Assembly: GCA_034359265.1 (NCBI GenBank)
Contig: CP136891.1
Span: forward strand, 7,330,501 to 7,394,500
Direction of reading: 5' to 3'
DNA length: 64,000 bases
Origin: Canna indica
Taxonomy: Eukaryota; Streptophyta; Magnoliopsida; Zingiberales; Cannaceae
Positions 12,233 to 22,400 of the stretch are shown one piece after another. Position 1 is the first letter of the stretch. Each line of letters starts with the position of its first letter. Position numbers and translations under genes: made by a program. The notes beneath the pieces were generated by a model. That model saw only the letters and a list, made by a program, of their open reading frames with translations. It did not search any database and had not been told where the DNA came from.

Positions 12233-12563
12233 ATGATGATGCTTGGGGTATGGACTTATAGCTATAAGGGTAGAGTTGTCACTGCTGCAGCTTACTCATT
12301 CCTTCTCAAGCCTACAAATCTTGCAACTCCTAATTCCTTTGATTGGAACTCTATTTGGAAGCTTCATTTACCTGAAAAAATTAAACTTTTCCTTTGGAAA
12401 GTTGCTCATGGCAGACTTCTTACTAGGAGAAGACTCTATTCTATGGGTCTATCCCAAAACAATAGTTGTGTTCTTTGTGGTATTTATCCTGAATCCATTG
12501 AACATCTCTTTTGTTATTGTGCCTACACTACTACTGTCATCCACATGCTTAAAAACAAAATTT
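12233..12563 (+). pseudogene. LINE zf-RVT region fragment
   Basis: The frame reads WKLHLPEKIKLFLWKVAHG, then LTRRRLYSMGL, then a CVLCGIYPESIEHLFCYC cluster, the zinc-binding region between reverse transcriptase and RNase H in plant L1 ORF2. It ends where the CACTA end begins, so the RNase H domain is absent. Confidence 0.75.
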
Positions 12564-12683
12564 CACTACTAGAATAACAAGCATCACCAACGGCTCCAAC
12601 CGTTGCTGAGCCGTTGCTGAAAGATATTAGCAACGACATGCAACGGCCCGGCCCGTTGCAACGCAGCCGTGGCAGAAAATCTA
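12564..12683 (+). mobile_element. CACTA terminal fragment
   Basis: CACTACTAGAAT opens a stretch of CAACGGC/CCGTTGC repeats typical of CACTA subterminal DNA. No opposite end is present: after about 120 bp the sequence switches to the upstream flank of a third peptide gene. It therefore marks the breakpoint between block B and block C. Confidence 0.7.
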
Positions 12684-13491
12684 ACCGTATTTTTCAATAA
12701 GGAATGGTGGTTAGGATGCATTTAATGTAATGATGATTTAATTAAATAGTGAATATGTTCTATATATGTAATACACAATATGTATATATACCACTGATAT
12801 ATACTCAGTATTAACAATCTACAAAGACTATAACATTCATCAAACAAGCAAACTAAGATGACAGCTAACAAAGTTTTTAGGATAATTACCTAAATATATC
12901 ATGAACTATGGACTTTGTCTCAAATCTATCCTAAACTTTGACTTCTCCAAATTGCATCATCAATTATTACATTTGTATCAATTGCATCTCTCCGTCAAAA
13001 TTTCGTCAGCTACCCCGTTAACCCTATGACGTGGCATGCACACATGTATTAAAAAAATATTTTTTACCTGATTAAAAAATTAATTTTTTCTTTCAAACTT
13101 TGTTTTTTGTTTTTTGTCCACGTGTGCTTATTTATTTCCATGAGTAGTCCTCCCCACTCAAGGGGACGAAGCGCAGGGCGCCACCGCGCACCGGCACCGC
13201 GATGGCCACACTGCACCACCCTGGCTTCGATGGCGGAGGCGGAGGTGCCGGTCTCTCCAATGGGGCCTCAACAGACGAACGACCACATGGGTTACCCCAT
13301 GGCCGCCGCTGTTGTGACGGAGTGGCGGAGAGTGTAGATGAGGCGAACGACAGCAGCTTCCGACGTCGTGTCTCCTGCGCCATATATATATGAGGTGGCA
13401 GAGCATGACCTAGATCTCATCGACGACGCTGGCGCTGAACACCACCACCGCGTCCAGCTTGCCATCCTCGCCACTCTCTCATATTGGACTC

Positions 13492-13850
13492 CACCACCGC
13501 ATTCTCAGCGCCCTCATACTCCGCCACGTCAGATATGATCTCGACAGGAGTCTCGACCTCATCAGGTTGTGCGAGGACTCCAATCCGATGCTGTAAGGGA
13601 GGTGCTAGTAGCACCTCAATGCGTTCGATGACAACCTAATCAAGTATGCGTTATTATTCCAGTACCCGTTTGAAGAAGAAGTCAGTGGTAAGAAGACGAA
13701 GAAATCAACGAGCAAGCCGCCCCTCTATGACTACTTACATAGACTGGAGTACCATTTATCGACATCAAGGATTCGCCGAAACGGTCGTCGTCAATCGTCG
13801 ACGACGGTAGGTGAAGCCTCTGCAATAAACTTCCTTCTGAAGAGGATGAC
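13492..13850 (+). pseudogene. Coding-like fragment inside MULE, possible gene capture
   Basis: One frame reads HRILSALILRHVRYDLD and ends at a stop near 13592. A second frame from about 13630 reads DNLIKYALLFQYPFEEE and then a basic stretch. Such helical, low-repeat peptide sequence in a GC-rich non-autonomous MULE resembles a captured exon with later frame damage. I do not recognise the source protein, and part of the segment continues into the TIR. Confidence 0.35.
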
Positions 13851-14206
13851 ATGGAGCTCGAGAGGGAAAGGTCAATGCAAGCTCAAGAGCCGCTGTTGGT
13901 GCCGGAGGGGATGGTGCTTGGAGGGCCGATGTGCAAAGATATATAGATCAGAAGAGGATGTAGAGGCGGTGGCTTCAGTGAATACTCCTTGCAATGGAGT
14001 CCTATTCATGATGGCGATCTATCTATCTCCTTGATCTAATGGTCTCCTCTTCAATTACCACCCTCACGTACCTTCAGTACAAGATCTCCTTAATCTTTTT
14101 GTTTGAAAAGTGGAAGAAGGTTGCAGGAGTCTACATTAAATCTCTTAAATCCACAAATAGATTTAAGGAAGATAAGCAAGGGAAAAGGAAGTGAAGTAGG
14201 AGCATG

Positions 14207-14212
<6 letters not shown>

Positions 14213-14256
<44 letters not shown>

Positions 14257-14445
14257 GAAGGCAAAGATTTCCCGGGCGAGTAGGGAGATTTCCCAATCGG
14301 GAAACTAATTCCCGATTGGGACAAAGTTAATTCCCAATAGGGTAGGAGATTGACCCGACTGGGACCACGTTTACTCGGTTGGGAATTAACTTTGTGCCAA
14401 TCGGGTATTAGTTTCCAAATTGAGAAATCTCCCTACTCGCCCGTG

Positions 14446-14480
<35 letters not shown>
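14213..14480. repeat. Palindrome bounded by GA and CT microsatellites
   Basis: A GA array (14213-14252) and a CT array (14450-14478) are the outer ends of a near-perfect inverted repeat. Its inner arms contain GGCGAGTAGGGAGATTTC and its complement, with the centre near 14345. Single-stranded, it would fold into a hairpin of roughly 110-130 bp arms. It lies in the middle of the MULE and may be a nested foldback insertion. Confidence 0.85.
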
Positions 14481-15360
14481 GCAACACATCCCACTCTTCC
14501 TTCGTCGTCAACGCATCCCAAGTGAGGTGGAGGAGTCCATACGAGAGAGTACGTGGCGAGGATGGTGAGCGGAATGCGGTGGTGGTGTTCAACGCCAGCG
14601 TCGTCGACGAGATCATATATGGCGCGAGTGGCACGGCGTCGTCGTCGACGTCGGAAGCTGCTGTTGTTCGACTCATCTACGCTCTCCGCCACCCATCACA
14701 GCTGCCGCGTTGATGGGGTAATCCATGTGGTCGTACATCTGCTGGGGCCCCACTGGAGAGACTAGTGCCTCCGCCTCCACTGCCGGAGCCAGGGTGGTGC
14801 AGGGTGGCCATCGTGGTGCCGGCGCGTGGCGGCGCCTGCGCTTCGTTGCCTTGAGTGGGGATGACACATGGATATTGGTGAGGATACTAATCATGGAAAT
14901 AAAGAAGCACACGTGGACAAAAAACAAAAAACAAAATTTGAAAAAAATAATAATTTTTTAATCAGGTAAAAAAAATTTTAATACACGTGTGCATGCCATG
15001 CCACGTCACAAGGTTAACGGGGTAGCCGATGGAATTTTGACGAAAGAATGAAATTAATACAAATGTGATAGTTGGGGATGCAATTTGGACAAGTCAAAGT
15101 TCAGAATAGATTTGAGACAAAATTCATAATTCATGATATATTCAAATAATTACCTAAGTTTTTATAGCTTGTATGTTGTTGGTTCTCGTCATGATGGCCT
15201 CAAGTTAGTAATTACATATTTGGTGCTATATATATTTTTAATTCATTTTTAACTAATTTATTTGATTATTTAAAATGTTCTCTTGTGAGTATATTTTATT
15301 TAATTATTTATTTGATTTTTATAGGTTTTATGCTATCCCTGGCTGATGTCCAACTTCAAT

Positions 15361-15927
15361 TTGATATTTCACTTATACCCTTACATTTTTTATTTTATTT
15401 TTATATTTACTTCATCTTAAATCCCTAATCTCAATTTTTTTTCAACCAATTTTTTTCATATTTGATCTTCCACATGTACCCTTACCTTTTAAAATTTATT
15501 TCTTATCTTTATCTCTCTTAAATTCTTATGTTTATCAATAATTACACACAAATATCTACATGCTCAAATAATTATAATTATTTATTTATTTTATAGTTTA
15601 TTTAAATTAAAAATTTTAATTGCTGCATTCGTTAATATCATTAAGCAATTTTTATTTCTTTTTTTATACTCATTGGTTATATTTGACTATTTATTTTTTT
15701 CTTAATTCTTTTGATTTTACAATTAATTGAAATGAGTATTTTAAAGTATGCTTATAATATATTTATAATAAAATACATTTCTTAATTCTTTTTATCTCAC
15801 TATTAAAATGAGTTTAATAAAATAAGTATTTTTAAAATAAATATATTTATAATAAAAATGAGCATATTTGCACTGCTTAAAAAGCTATTGCTGTTCTAGG
15901 CCACACAGTTTTTGTCCGAAATCATTG

Positions 15928-15930
<3 letters not shown>
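15361..15930. other. Remnant 3' flank of peptide gene 3
   Basis: AT-rich sequence related to 2805-3070 and 8860-9110. No open frame or element end is visible, other than an AT array at about 15931-15963 beyond it. Confidence 0.5.
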
Positions 15931-15968
<38 letters not shown>

Positions 15969-15992
15969 GCTATTAATTTGTTGAATTTTGCT

Positions 15993-16293
15993 ATTAAGAT
16001 AAGAGTTGATATTTGAAGACTAGCAAAAAAACTACTACATTGAGTCCAGTGAAAAATTTAGCAAGAGTATTAGCATAAATAGTTTAGTTCTCTTATGCTA
16101 TTCCTTCAATCCATAATTTTCATCTCTTTAGAGACCTCCAGGATATCAAGAATTAAACTCCTCTAGTTTCATGAATTCGAATTTGCTTCTTCATGAGTTT
16201 TGTTGCACTTGAGCAATTAGAATAGACAATGACCATTCTTTTATTCAGCATATATAACTAACAAATGGCAACGAAACAAGAGTATTTGGTTGA
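15993..16293. other. Unassigned sequence
   Basis: I see no coding frame, repeat relation or element terminus in this 300-bp stretch between block C and a hAT MITE. Confidence 0.4.
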
Positions 16294-16301
16294 ATGTACA
16301 G

Positions 16302-16753
16302 TAGGGCTGTCCAGTATTCGGTTCAACCCGAACCGAACCAAAAAACCGAATCGAATTTTTCGGTTCAGTTCGGTTTCAACCGTTGTAGGTTCGGTTCTTT
16401 GACCCGAATCAAACCAAAATTTGGATTTCGGTTCGGATTCAATTCTCGGAATTCGGGAACCGACCCAAACCGAAAACCGAATTAATTAAAAAATAATATA
16501 TTTTTTTAAAAAAATTAATATAGATAAGTAAATGAGTATTATAAAATAATTTTTAATTTTTAATTTTTAACCGAATTAATTAAAATTTCGGTTTTCGGAT
16601 TGAAAACCGAACCGAACCGAACTGAATAATTTCGGTTTGGGTTAGATCGGTTTAGGTATAGTTCGGTTCGGGTTCGGGTTGGAATTCGGGTATAAAAAAA
16701 TTCGGTTTGGTGAAATTCGGTTCGGCTCGGGTTGAACCGAATGGACAGCCCTA
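16302..16753. mobile_element. hAT-type MITE
   Basis: The 452-bp element has inverted ends TAGGGCTGTCCA and TGGACAGCCCTA and is flanked by 8-bp repeats ATGTACAG (16294) and ATGTACAA (16754), which agree at 7 of 8 positions. The interior is rich in GGTTCGG/CCGAACC motifs in both orientations. The 8-bp duplication and TAGGG terminus fit hAT. The open frame inside it is repeat-driven and not a gene. Confidence 0.88.
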
Positions 16754-16990
16754 ATGTACAATATATGTATTCATTGCCATCAAGTTTGATATGGGTCTTT
16801 GTTTAGAATTTGCCATCAACTTCAATGACTATTAATTGAACTTCAATGCCAAACAAGGCTATATAACTAGATCAGTCCTGAAGCTAATTAAGCATGATAA
16901 ATCAAGGGATACACATTAGTTGTCCCAATAGATCAAAAAATGAAGCAATTAATCCATTATGTAATCAAGTAGTTGTAGCACAAAATCTAC

Positions 16991-17089
16991 CTTCTATTCA
17001 GCACCTTCCCAAACTGATGAGCCATAAGTGTCTTGCTAGTAGCAGGAGGACCATGAAGAAGCATCCCTTTAACATGATTGATACCCAAT
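16991..17089 (-). pseudogene. NSF-like AAA ATPase exon fragment
   Basis: On the minus strand, after an acceptor-like CTGCAG, 33 codons read [15 protein letters not shown], then ATSKT, then [11 protein letters not shown]. This is the Walker A region of N-ethylmaleimide-sensitive factor, whose family sequence has GPPGTGKT at this point. Two glycines of the P-loop are replaced (GT to AT, GK to SK), so ATP binding would be impaired. The fragment ends at a TAG that could also be a GT donor. I found no neighbouring exons, so it is a relic of an NSF gene or a captured piece of one. Confidence 0.7.
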
Positions 17090-17100
17090 CTGCAGGTGAT

Positions 17101-17521
17101 ACTAGTCAGGTGGGTTTCAAGACTTAATTGTACTTCAACATATACAACATATGCTTCAACATACAATTAGATGTTGTGTATTGCAGGTTCCTTATAACTA
17201 AAAGGAGTTATGGTATCGAGCTTGTTGTTCTGCCGCACATCAAATATCAAAACACAAACTTCATAGCAGGTAATGATAAAAGGAATGGGAACTACTTAGC
17301 TTGCCCATTCTTATTGTTCCTATGGCTGAATAACTGATAGATAGCTAGCAGAACATACTCATTGCAAAATCTTGAATACTAGCCTTGATATTACAAAGCT
17401 TATGCTAGAAGAATATAAATAGATTTTGGATAGAACCAAACTTAGCAGTCATCATAATGCAGGAGTGAGATTTTTATTTCAAGTCAAGTGCAGCAGTGAG
17501 GTGTGAAAAGCTTGAGGTGTG
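17101..17521. other. Unassigned sequence upstream of LINE
   Basis: No confident gene. A stretch at 17187-17266 sits between TTGCAG and AG|GTAATG like an exon, but its translation matches nothing I recognise. A near copy of the later target-duplication word (AAAGCTTATGCTAGAAGAATATAA) lies at about 17396. Confidence 0.3.
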
Positions 17522-17578
17522 AAAAGTTTGTGCTAGGAATTAATTGGGTCATTAATTGATCAAGAATAGCACACAAAT

Positions 17579-18872
17579 ATGAGTAGTGTTCGGGTGAAGG
17601 GCGATTTTTCGCCCTCTTCCGAAACCCTAACGCCGCCGCCGCCTCCCCCGCCCGATCCTCCCGATCGGAGCCGCCCCTCTCCTCCCCCCCCTATCCTCCC
17701 GACATGCTTCCTCCTCTCCGGTATCCAGATCTTGTCTACCTTCCACCATTTCATGGGCTCAAATCCTTAAGGGAGAAAACCCTAACCCTTCAAGTTCGGA
17801 GAAATCGTCATCCTCGCCGTATGTTCTGGTTCCCCTCCACCGAATCCAACAACAATCTTTCGGCCGAGTCGTCTTCTCCGAAGATCAACTTCAGGCATGG
17901 ACTCAACCATGGGAATCTAGCCTAATAGGTAAGTTTTTAGGTAAGACTCCTACCCTTCTCTCTGTTCTTCGTTGGTCTGAAAGATTATGGTCTTCTTCCG
18001 ATTTCCTTTCCGTTCTAGATCTTGAAGAAGGTTTTTTCATTTTCCGCTTTAAAGATCTTGCCTCGGTTTCGAATGTTCTTGCTAGTGGTCCCTGGTCCCT
18101 TCGTGGGGACATCATTCGCTTGATCCCCTGGAGACCTTTCTTCAGACCATGGCTTGAGAGAATCTCTACCGCCCCGGTATGGATCCGTCTCCATGGTCTG
18201 CCGCTTGAACTATGGAATCCTGATTCGATTAAATTGATTGCTTTCTGTTTTGAAAAAGTCATAAAAATAGATGATCGCTTCTCTTCTCTTGATCGAGGCA
18301 AATATGTGAGAATTTGGATTGAAAATGATCTTGTTGTTCCTATTAAGCAAGGAATCACTATAGGGCTTCCCGGTGTGGAATTTTTCTAACCTATAGTGTA
18401 CGAAAATTTACCCTCGTTATGCTTTTCCTGTGGTCTAGTTGGCCATTTCGAATCAAATTGTCATAATAAATTTTTTTTTCATGATTATGCTAAAAATGAC
18501 AGTTTTATTAATACAAACCTTAATGACCTTAATGCTATGAATGTTGATTTGTCTGATGAGACTTCCAATTTAAACTCTTCTAACAATATTAATACTAAGA
18601 TTTCTTCTTCAGTTCCTAACAATGTTAATGATATTTCTGTTTCCAATAACATGTCTGTGAATTCTTGTCCTAATGTTGTTAATAATAATGATACCGCATC
18701 TGAAGATGTTTGTGGACCTTGGGTCCTTGTGCAAAGAAGAAAACCTAGAAACCTTGGAAAGCCAAACCCCTCTAGAAACACTGTTCCCAATCCCTCACTT
18801 CCCCCTTACCCTTCCAAAACTAAAACTTTCAACACCCCTCCAAATTCCCTGAACTCTTCTCAGATATATTAA
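17579..18872 (+). pseudogene. LINE ORF1 (DUF4283, CCHC zinc knuckle), broken
   Basis: The product would be the RNA-binding ORF1 protein of the LINE particle. A proline-rich start (from 17579) loses frame before 17930. The DUF4283 region then reads IGKFLGKTP, FFIFRF and SGPWSLRGD, followed by WIRLHGLPLELWN. A TAA at 18387-18389 interrupts the frame just before the zinc knuckle CFSCGLVGHFESNC (C-x2-C-x4-H-x4-C). After that come an Asn/Ser-rich tail and the GPWVLVQRR motif usual near the end of such proteins. At least one frameshift and one nonsense codon make it inactive. Confidence 0.8.
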
Positions 18873-19460
18873 CAATAAAATTCAGTCAAGTTCTTTGGAT
18901 ATAAATTCAAAATCAATAAATAAAACACCCAAAAAGCCCTTCACATACCAAAGCCACTCCTATCCTAGTTTCTCCAAGAAATTTGAAACTGATGACATAT
19001 CAGAAGCCCATGACTCATGATATGCTCTCTGATTTTGATTTCCCCATACCTATAAGACCTAAACAAACATCCTGAGGAACCTCCCCAGGATCCCCTTCCT
19101 ACCTATTCAGTCAAACCTTCAAATCACCCCTTTTCTAGATCCATTGAACAAATGGCAATGGAACTGGATAATATTTTCAAGGCTTCTTCTCAATATTCCC
19201 CTTCTAGGGTCCCCTCCAAAGCTAAATCCTCAACTAGAAAACCCCCTAGACCCAAGAAGCCCCCCTCCCATGTAGATAAAGTTGATCTCCATCATCTTCC
19301 AAAAGATCTAGGCAAATCCTTGAATTAATTCATAGCCCCCAGTCTTCAGCCTCTACCACCATTGACTTAGATCATTGCCTTCTAAGTTCTACCTCTAATA
19401 CATATCTTATTGTTCACCCTGTTCCTACAGGGTCTCCTCATCACCCCCCAATGTCAACCC
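18873..19460 (+). other. LINE ORF1 tail and inter-ORF region
   Basis: Pro/Ser/Lys-rich fragments continue the ORF1 tail in several frames with stops. No separate gene is present, and the ORF2 start is at about 19461. Confidence 0.5.
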
Positions 19461-22400
19461 ATGATTAAAATCTTGAATTGGAATTGTAAGGGTATTGGCC
19501 GAAGGCCTGCCAAGGATGCTCTCTTTTTCTTAAAGAAAAAATATTCTTTTTCCTTATTGCTTATTCAGGAATCTCATATTAATGATGCTAGAGCAACTAG
19601 ATTTATTCATTCCTTGGGTAATTCCTGGAAATGTATCTCTTACCCTTCCAATGGTAGATCTGGAGGATTAATTATTACATGGGATTGTACTGTTATCAAT
19701 GCTCAAGTGATGTCTATCAATGCTCAATTCAAACATGTCATTATTAAATTTTCAGATATGGAGCCTTTCCTTTTAACCAATATTTATGCTAGTAAAAACC
19801 CAGTCATTAGAAATAATCTTTGGAATGTTTTATTATTTACTGATCTTTCTGGCTTTCCGTGGATGATCTGTGGTGATTTCAACTGTATACTAAATGCTGT
19901 AGATAAAGCTGGTGATTCTTCCTTTAATGTTAATACATCTGTTAGAAGCTTTAGAAATTTTATTTCTCATGCTGGATTAATTGATGCTAGTTTTATTGGT
20001 CCAAATTTTACTTGGTGCAATAATAGAAATGATTCTCATCGTATTCTTGTTAGACTTGATAGGCTTTTTATTAATGCTGCTTGGTCTCATTTTTTTGATA
20101 AGGCTGTTGTAGAACACCTTCATAGAACAACTTCTGACCATTGCCCTATCTTTATTCAAATCAATCCTAGAAAATCACACCAAAATAAACTTTTTAGATT
20201 TCAAAATTTCTGGATTGAATATGAAGAATCCTTTAAGCTGATTTCTGAGAATTGGACAAATAACTCTCACACAATTTCCCCCTTATCATCTTTCTCTAAT
20301 ATCATTCACAATACTAGAAAAGCATTAAGCCATTGGAATAGAGTTCACCTAGGAAGGATTGAAATGAGGCTTGAAGAAACTCTCCAAGAAGTTTCCTCTC
20401 TTGAATATTCTGAAGCCCTCTCTGGCCTATCTCTAAATCAACAGTCTTCCCTTAAATCTCTTCACCATAAGGCTTTAGCTCTTCATAGACAAATTGCTCT
20501 TAAATGGTGGTCCAAAGCAAAAACTAATTGGATTAATGATGGAGACCTAAGCACTGCATTCTTTCATCGTACTATTATGATGAAACAAATGAAAAACAAA
20601 ATTTCCTCCATCATTGATGACAATTCTCAAACTCTTACCTCTGAATATAATATCTTATCACAATTTTCCAACTTTTATATAGATCTTTGGACCTCCCTTG
20701 CTCCCTCTTCTCATTGCCATTCATGGCCTCTCTTCAATCAGATCAGTTCTGAAGACCATCAGTCCCTTATTAAACCTTTTACCAAAGATGAACTATGGTT
20801 GACAATTCAATCTTTGGCTAATGGTAAGAGCCCGAGTCACGACGGCTTCACCGCTGAATTTTTCAAATCTTACTGGTCTGTTATATCTGACAATTATCTA
20901 GCCTACTGTAATTTTTTCCACCAACATGCAATTCTCCCTCCTGATTGGAACAAGACAATCCTTACCTTCATTCCCAAAGTCAAAAATCCAAAGCAGGTTA
21001 AGGATTACAGACCTATAGCCTTATGTAATCTCCCTTATAGAATTCTTTCCAAAACATTAGCTAATAGGCTGAAAATCCACATCCCTCATTTAATTTCCTT
21101 CGAGCAATCAGCTTTTATTAAATCTCAAAGTATTCACGACAACATCCTAGTTGCTCAAGAAATTGCTCACACTCTCTTTAAATCTAAGGGAAAGCATCTG
21201 TATATTCTTATTAAGGCTGACCTTGAAAAAGCTTTCGATAGGTTATCTTGGAATGCCATTTCCCATGTTCTCCAAGCTTGCAATTTTCTTGAAATTTTCA
21301 TTAAATGGATATATAATTGTATCTCTTCTACCTCATTTTCTTGCCTCATCAATGGGGAGCTCTCCCCCTTCTTCCATGCCCACAAGGGAGTTAGGCAAGG
21401 AGATTCTCTTTCTCCTTTCCTATACATCCTTGTAGCTCAAATCCTTTCTAATCTCTTCAATTCAGTAGTTCATACTAATAAGCTAACCCCCTTTAAGATT
21501 AAAAAGACCTTTAAAGTTAGTCATCTCATGTTTGCAGATGACATCCTTATTGCTATTAGAGCTAATCCTAAAAGTCTCCAAACTCTCAAGCAAATCTTCA
21601 GTTAGTATGAATCTCTTACTGGCCAAAAACTCAATCCTTTAAAATATGCCATCTACTTCCCCAAATCTACCTCTAGAAATACCATCTCCAATATATGCAA
21701 CACTCTCAATATGAAACAAGGTAAATTTCCTTTTCCATATTATGGTACTTCTATCTCTCCTTCTAGACCTTCACCCAATCCCCATGAGCCTATTATATCT
21801 AAGCTTCAAGCCAAATTAGGTAATTGGAAAACTAAATACCTTTCCCAGGCTGGCAGAATTGTTCTCATAAATCATGTTCTTAACTCTATTCCTCTACACA
21901 ATCTTTTTGTCTCTTGGTTTCCTCAAAAATGTATGGACAAAATTAGTTCCATCATCAAAAATTTTTTTGGACTGGTGATCTTGAGAAAAAGCCTCTCTAT
22001 GCCATTCCTTGGTCTACTGTTACCCTCCCTAAACACCTTGGTGGGTTGGGCATAAGAAACCTAAACCTTCTAAGCTCCTCTCTTCTCAGCAAAAGAATTC
22101 TTAATTATCTAAATAATGAACCTAATATTTGGGTCAACACTGTTCAAGCCAAATATCCCCATCTAAACCACCAATCTTTATCTATTCCTAGAAACTCATC
22201 CTATTCTTGGAGGTTATTCTATAAAGCATTCTCTGAGTTAAAATTTCAATTCTCCAAGCTTATTAGATCAGGCTTAAACACTAACATTTTATCTGAACCT
22301 TGGTTATTTGATATGCCCTTGCTTTCCAAGCCTAATTTTATATCTATGGATGTGGATATTAATGCTAATGTTTGCTCTCTAATTTGCAACAATGTATGGA

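Larger units (their letters stand above)
6064..12563. repeat. Tandem duplication block B
   Basis: This is the second copy of the 6-kb unit. It is collinear with block A up to reverse transcriptase of the LINE, then continues where block A has a deletion, and stops at a CACTA end (12564). The high similarity by eye across non-coding DNA indicates a recent duplication. Confidence 0.95.
9637..12563 (+). mobile_element. Truncated L1-type LINE, block B
   Basis: In order it holds an ORF1 C-terminal remnant, endonuclease C-terminus (SDHNP near 9910), linker (QISLKWWAKAK, then DGDKNTAYFHR) at 9988-10497, reverse transcriptase at 10499-11466 and the zf-RVT region to 12563. Reverse transcriptase keeps QSAFIKGRSIHD, KAYDSLSW and IRQGDSLSPF. 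The catalytic FADD box reads FAYD, which loses an essential Asp. Stops at about 10496, 10724 and 11464 and frame changes break it further. The RNase H domain and 3' end are missing because the sequence stops at a CACTA terminus. Confidence 0.88.
12880..15155. mobile_element. Non-autonomous MULE with 9-bp target duplication
   Basis: The 2276-bp element is flanked by AAGTTTTTA at 12871-12879 and 15156-15164, and genes 1 and 2 show the site without it. Long terminal inverted repeats of about 600 bp open with GGATAATTACC and AGGTAATTATT. Nine-bp duplications and long TIRs are hallmarks of the Mutator-like superfamily. No MURA transposase is visible. The GC-rich interior, with the coding-like frame at about 13490-13830, suggests captured host sequence (Pack-MULE), but the donor is not recognised. 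Confidence 0.9.
12858..15360 (+). pseudogene. Small 8-cysteine peptide gene copy 3, destroyed
   Basis: Exon 1 starts at 12858 and is cut after the seventh codon by a MULE at 12880-15155. Translation would stop four codons into the insert. Exon 1 resumes at 15165 and ends at 15203 before donor AA|GTTAGT. Exon 2 starts at 15325 after TATAG but keeps only the end of the signal peptide and the first mature residues (ADVQLQ). At 15360 a deletion of about 0.9 kb relative to gene 1 joins directly to the 3' flank and removes all eight cysteines. The copy is dead twice over. Confidence 0.9.
12684..15992. repeat. Reduced duplication block C
   Basis: Collinear with about 1526-1728 upstream of and into gene 1, then after the MULE with 1729-1930, then with about 2805-2990 and further AT-rich flank ending in TTGTTGAATTTTGCT. 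It lacks the miniature CACTA and the LINE, so it preserves or restores the LINE-free state of the site. It is more diverged than blocks A and B and therefore an older copy. Confidence 0.8.

Noticed and set aside
13132..13614. Overlapping GC-rich frames on both strands
   Set aside because: High GC in the MULE TIR leaves most frames open by chance; only the fragment at 13492-13850 looked coding-like enough to list.
17560..17754. Minus-strand glycine-rich frame
   Set aside because: It is the complement of the proline-rich start of LINE ORF1.
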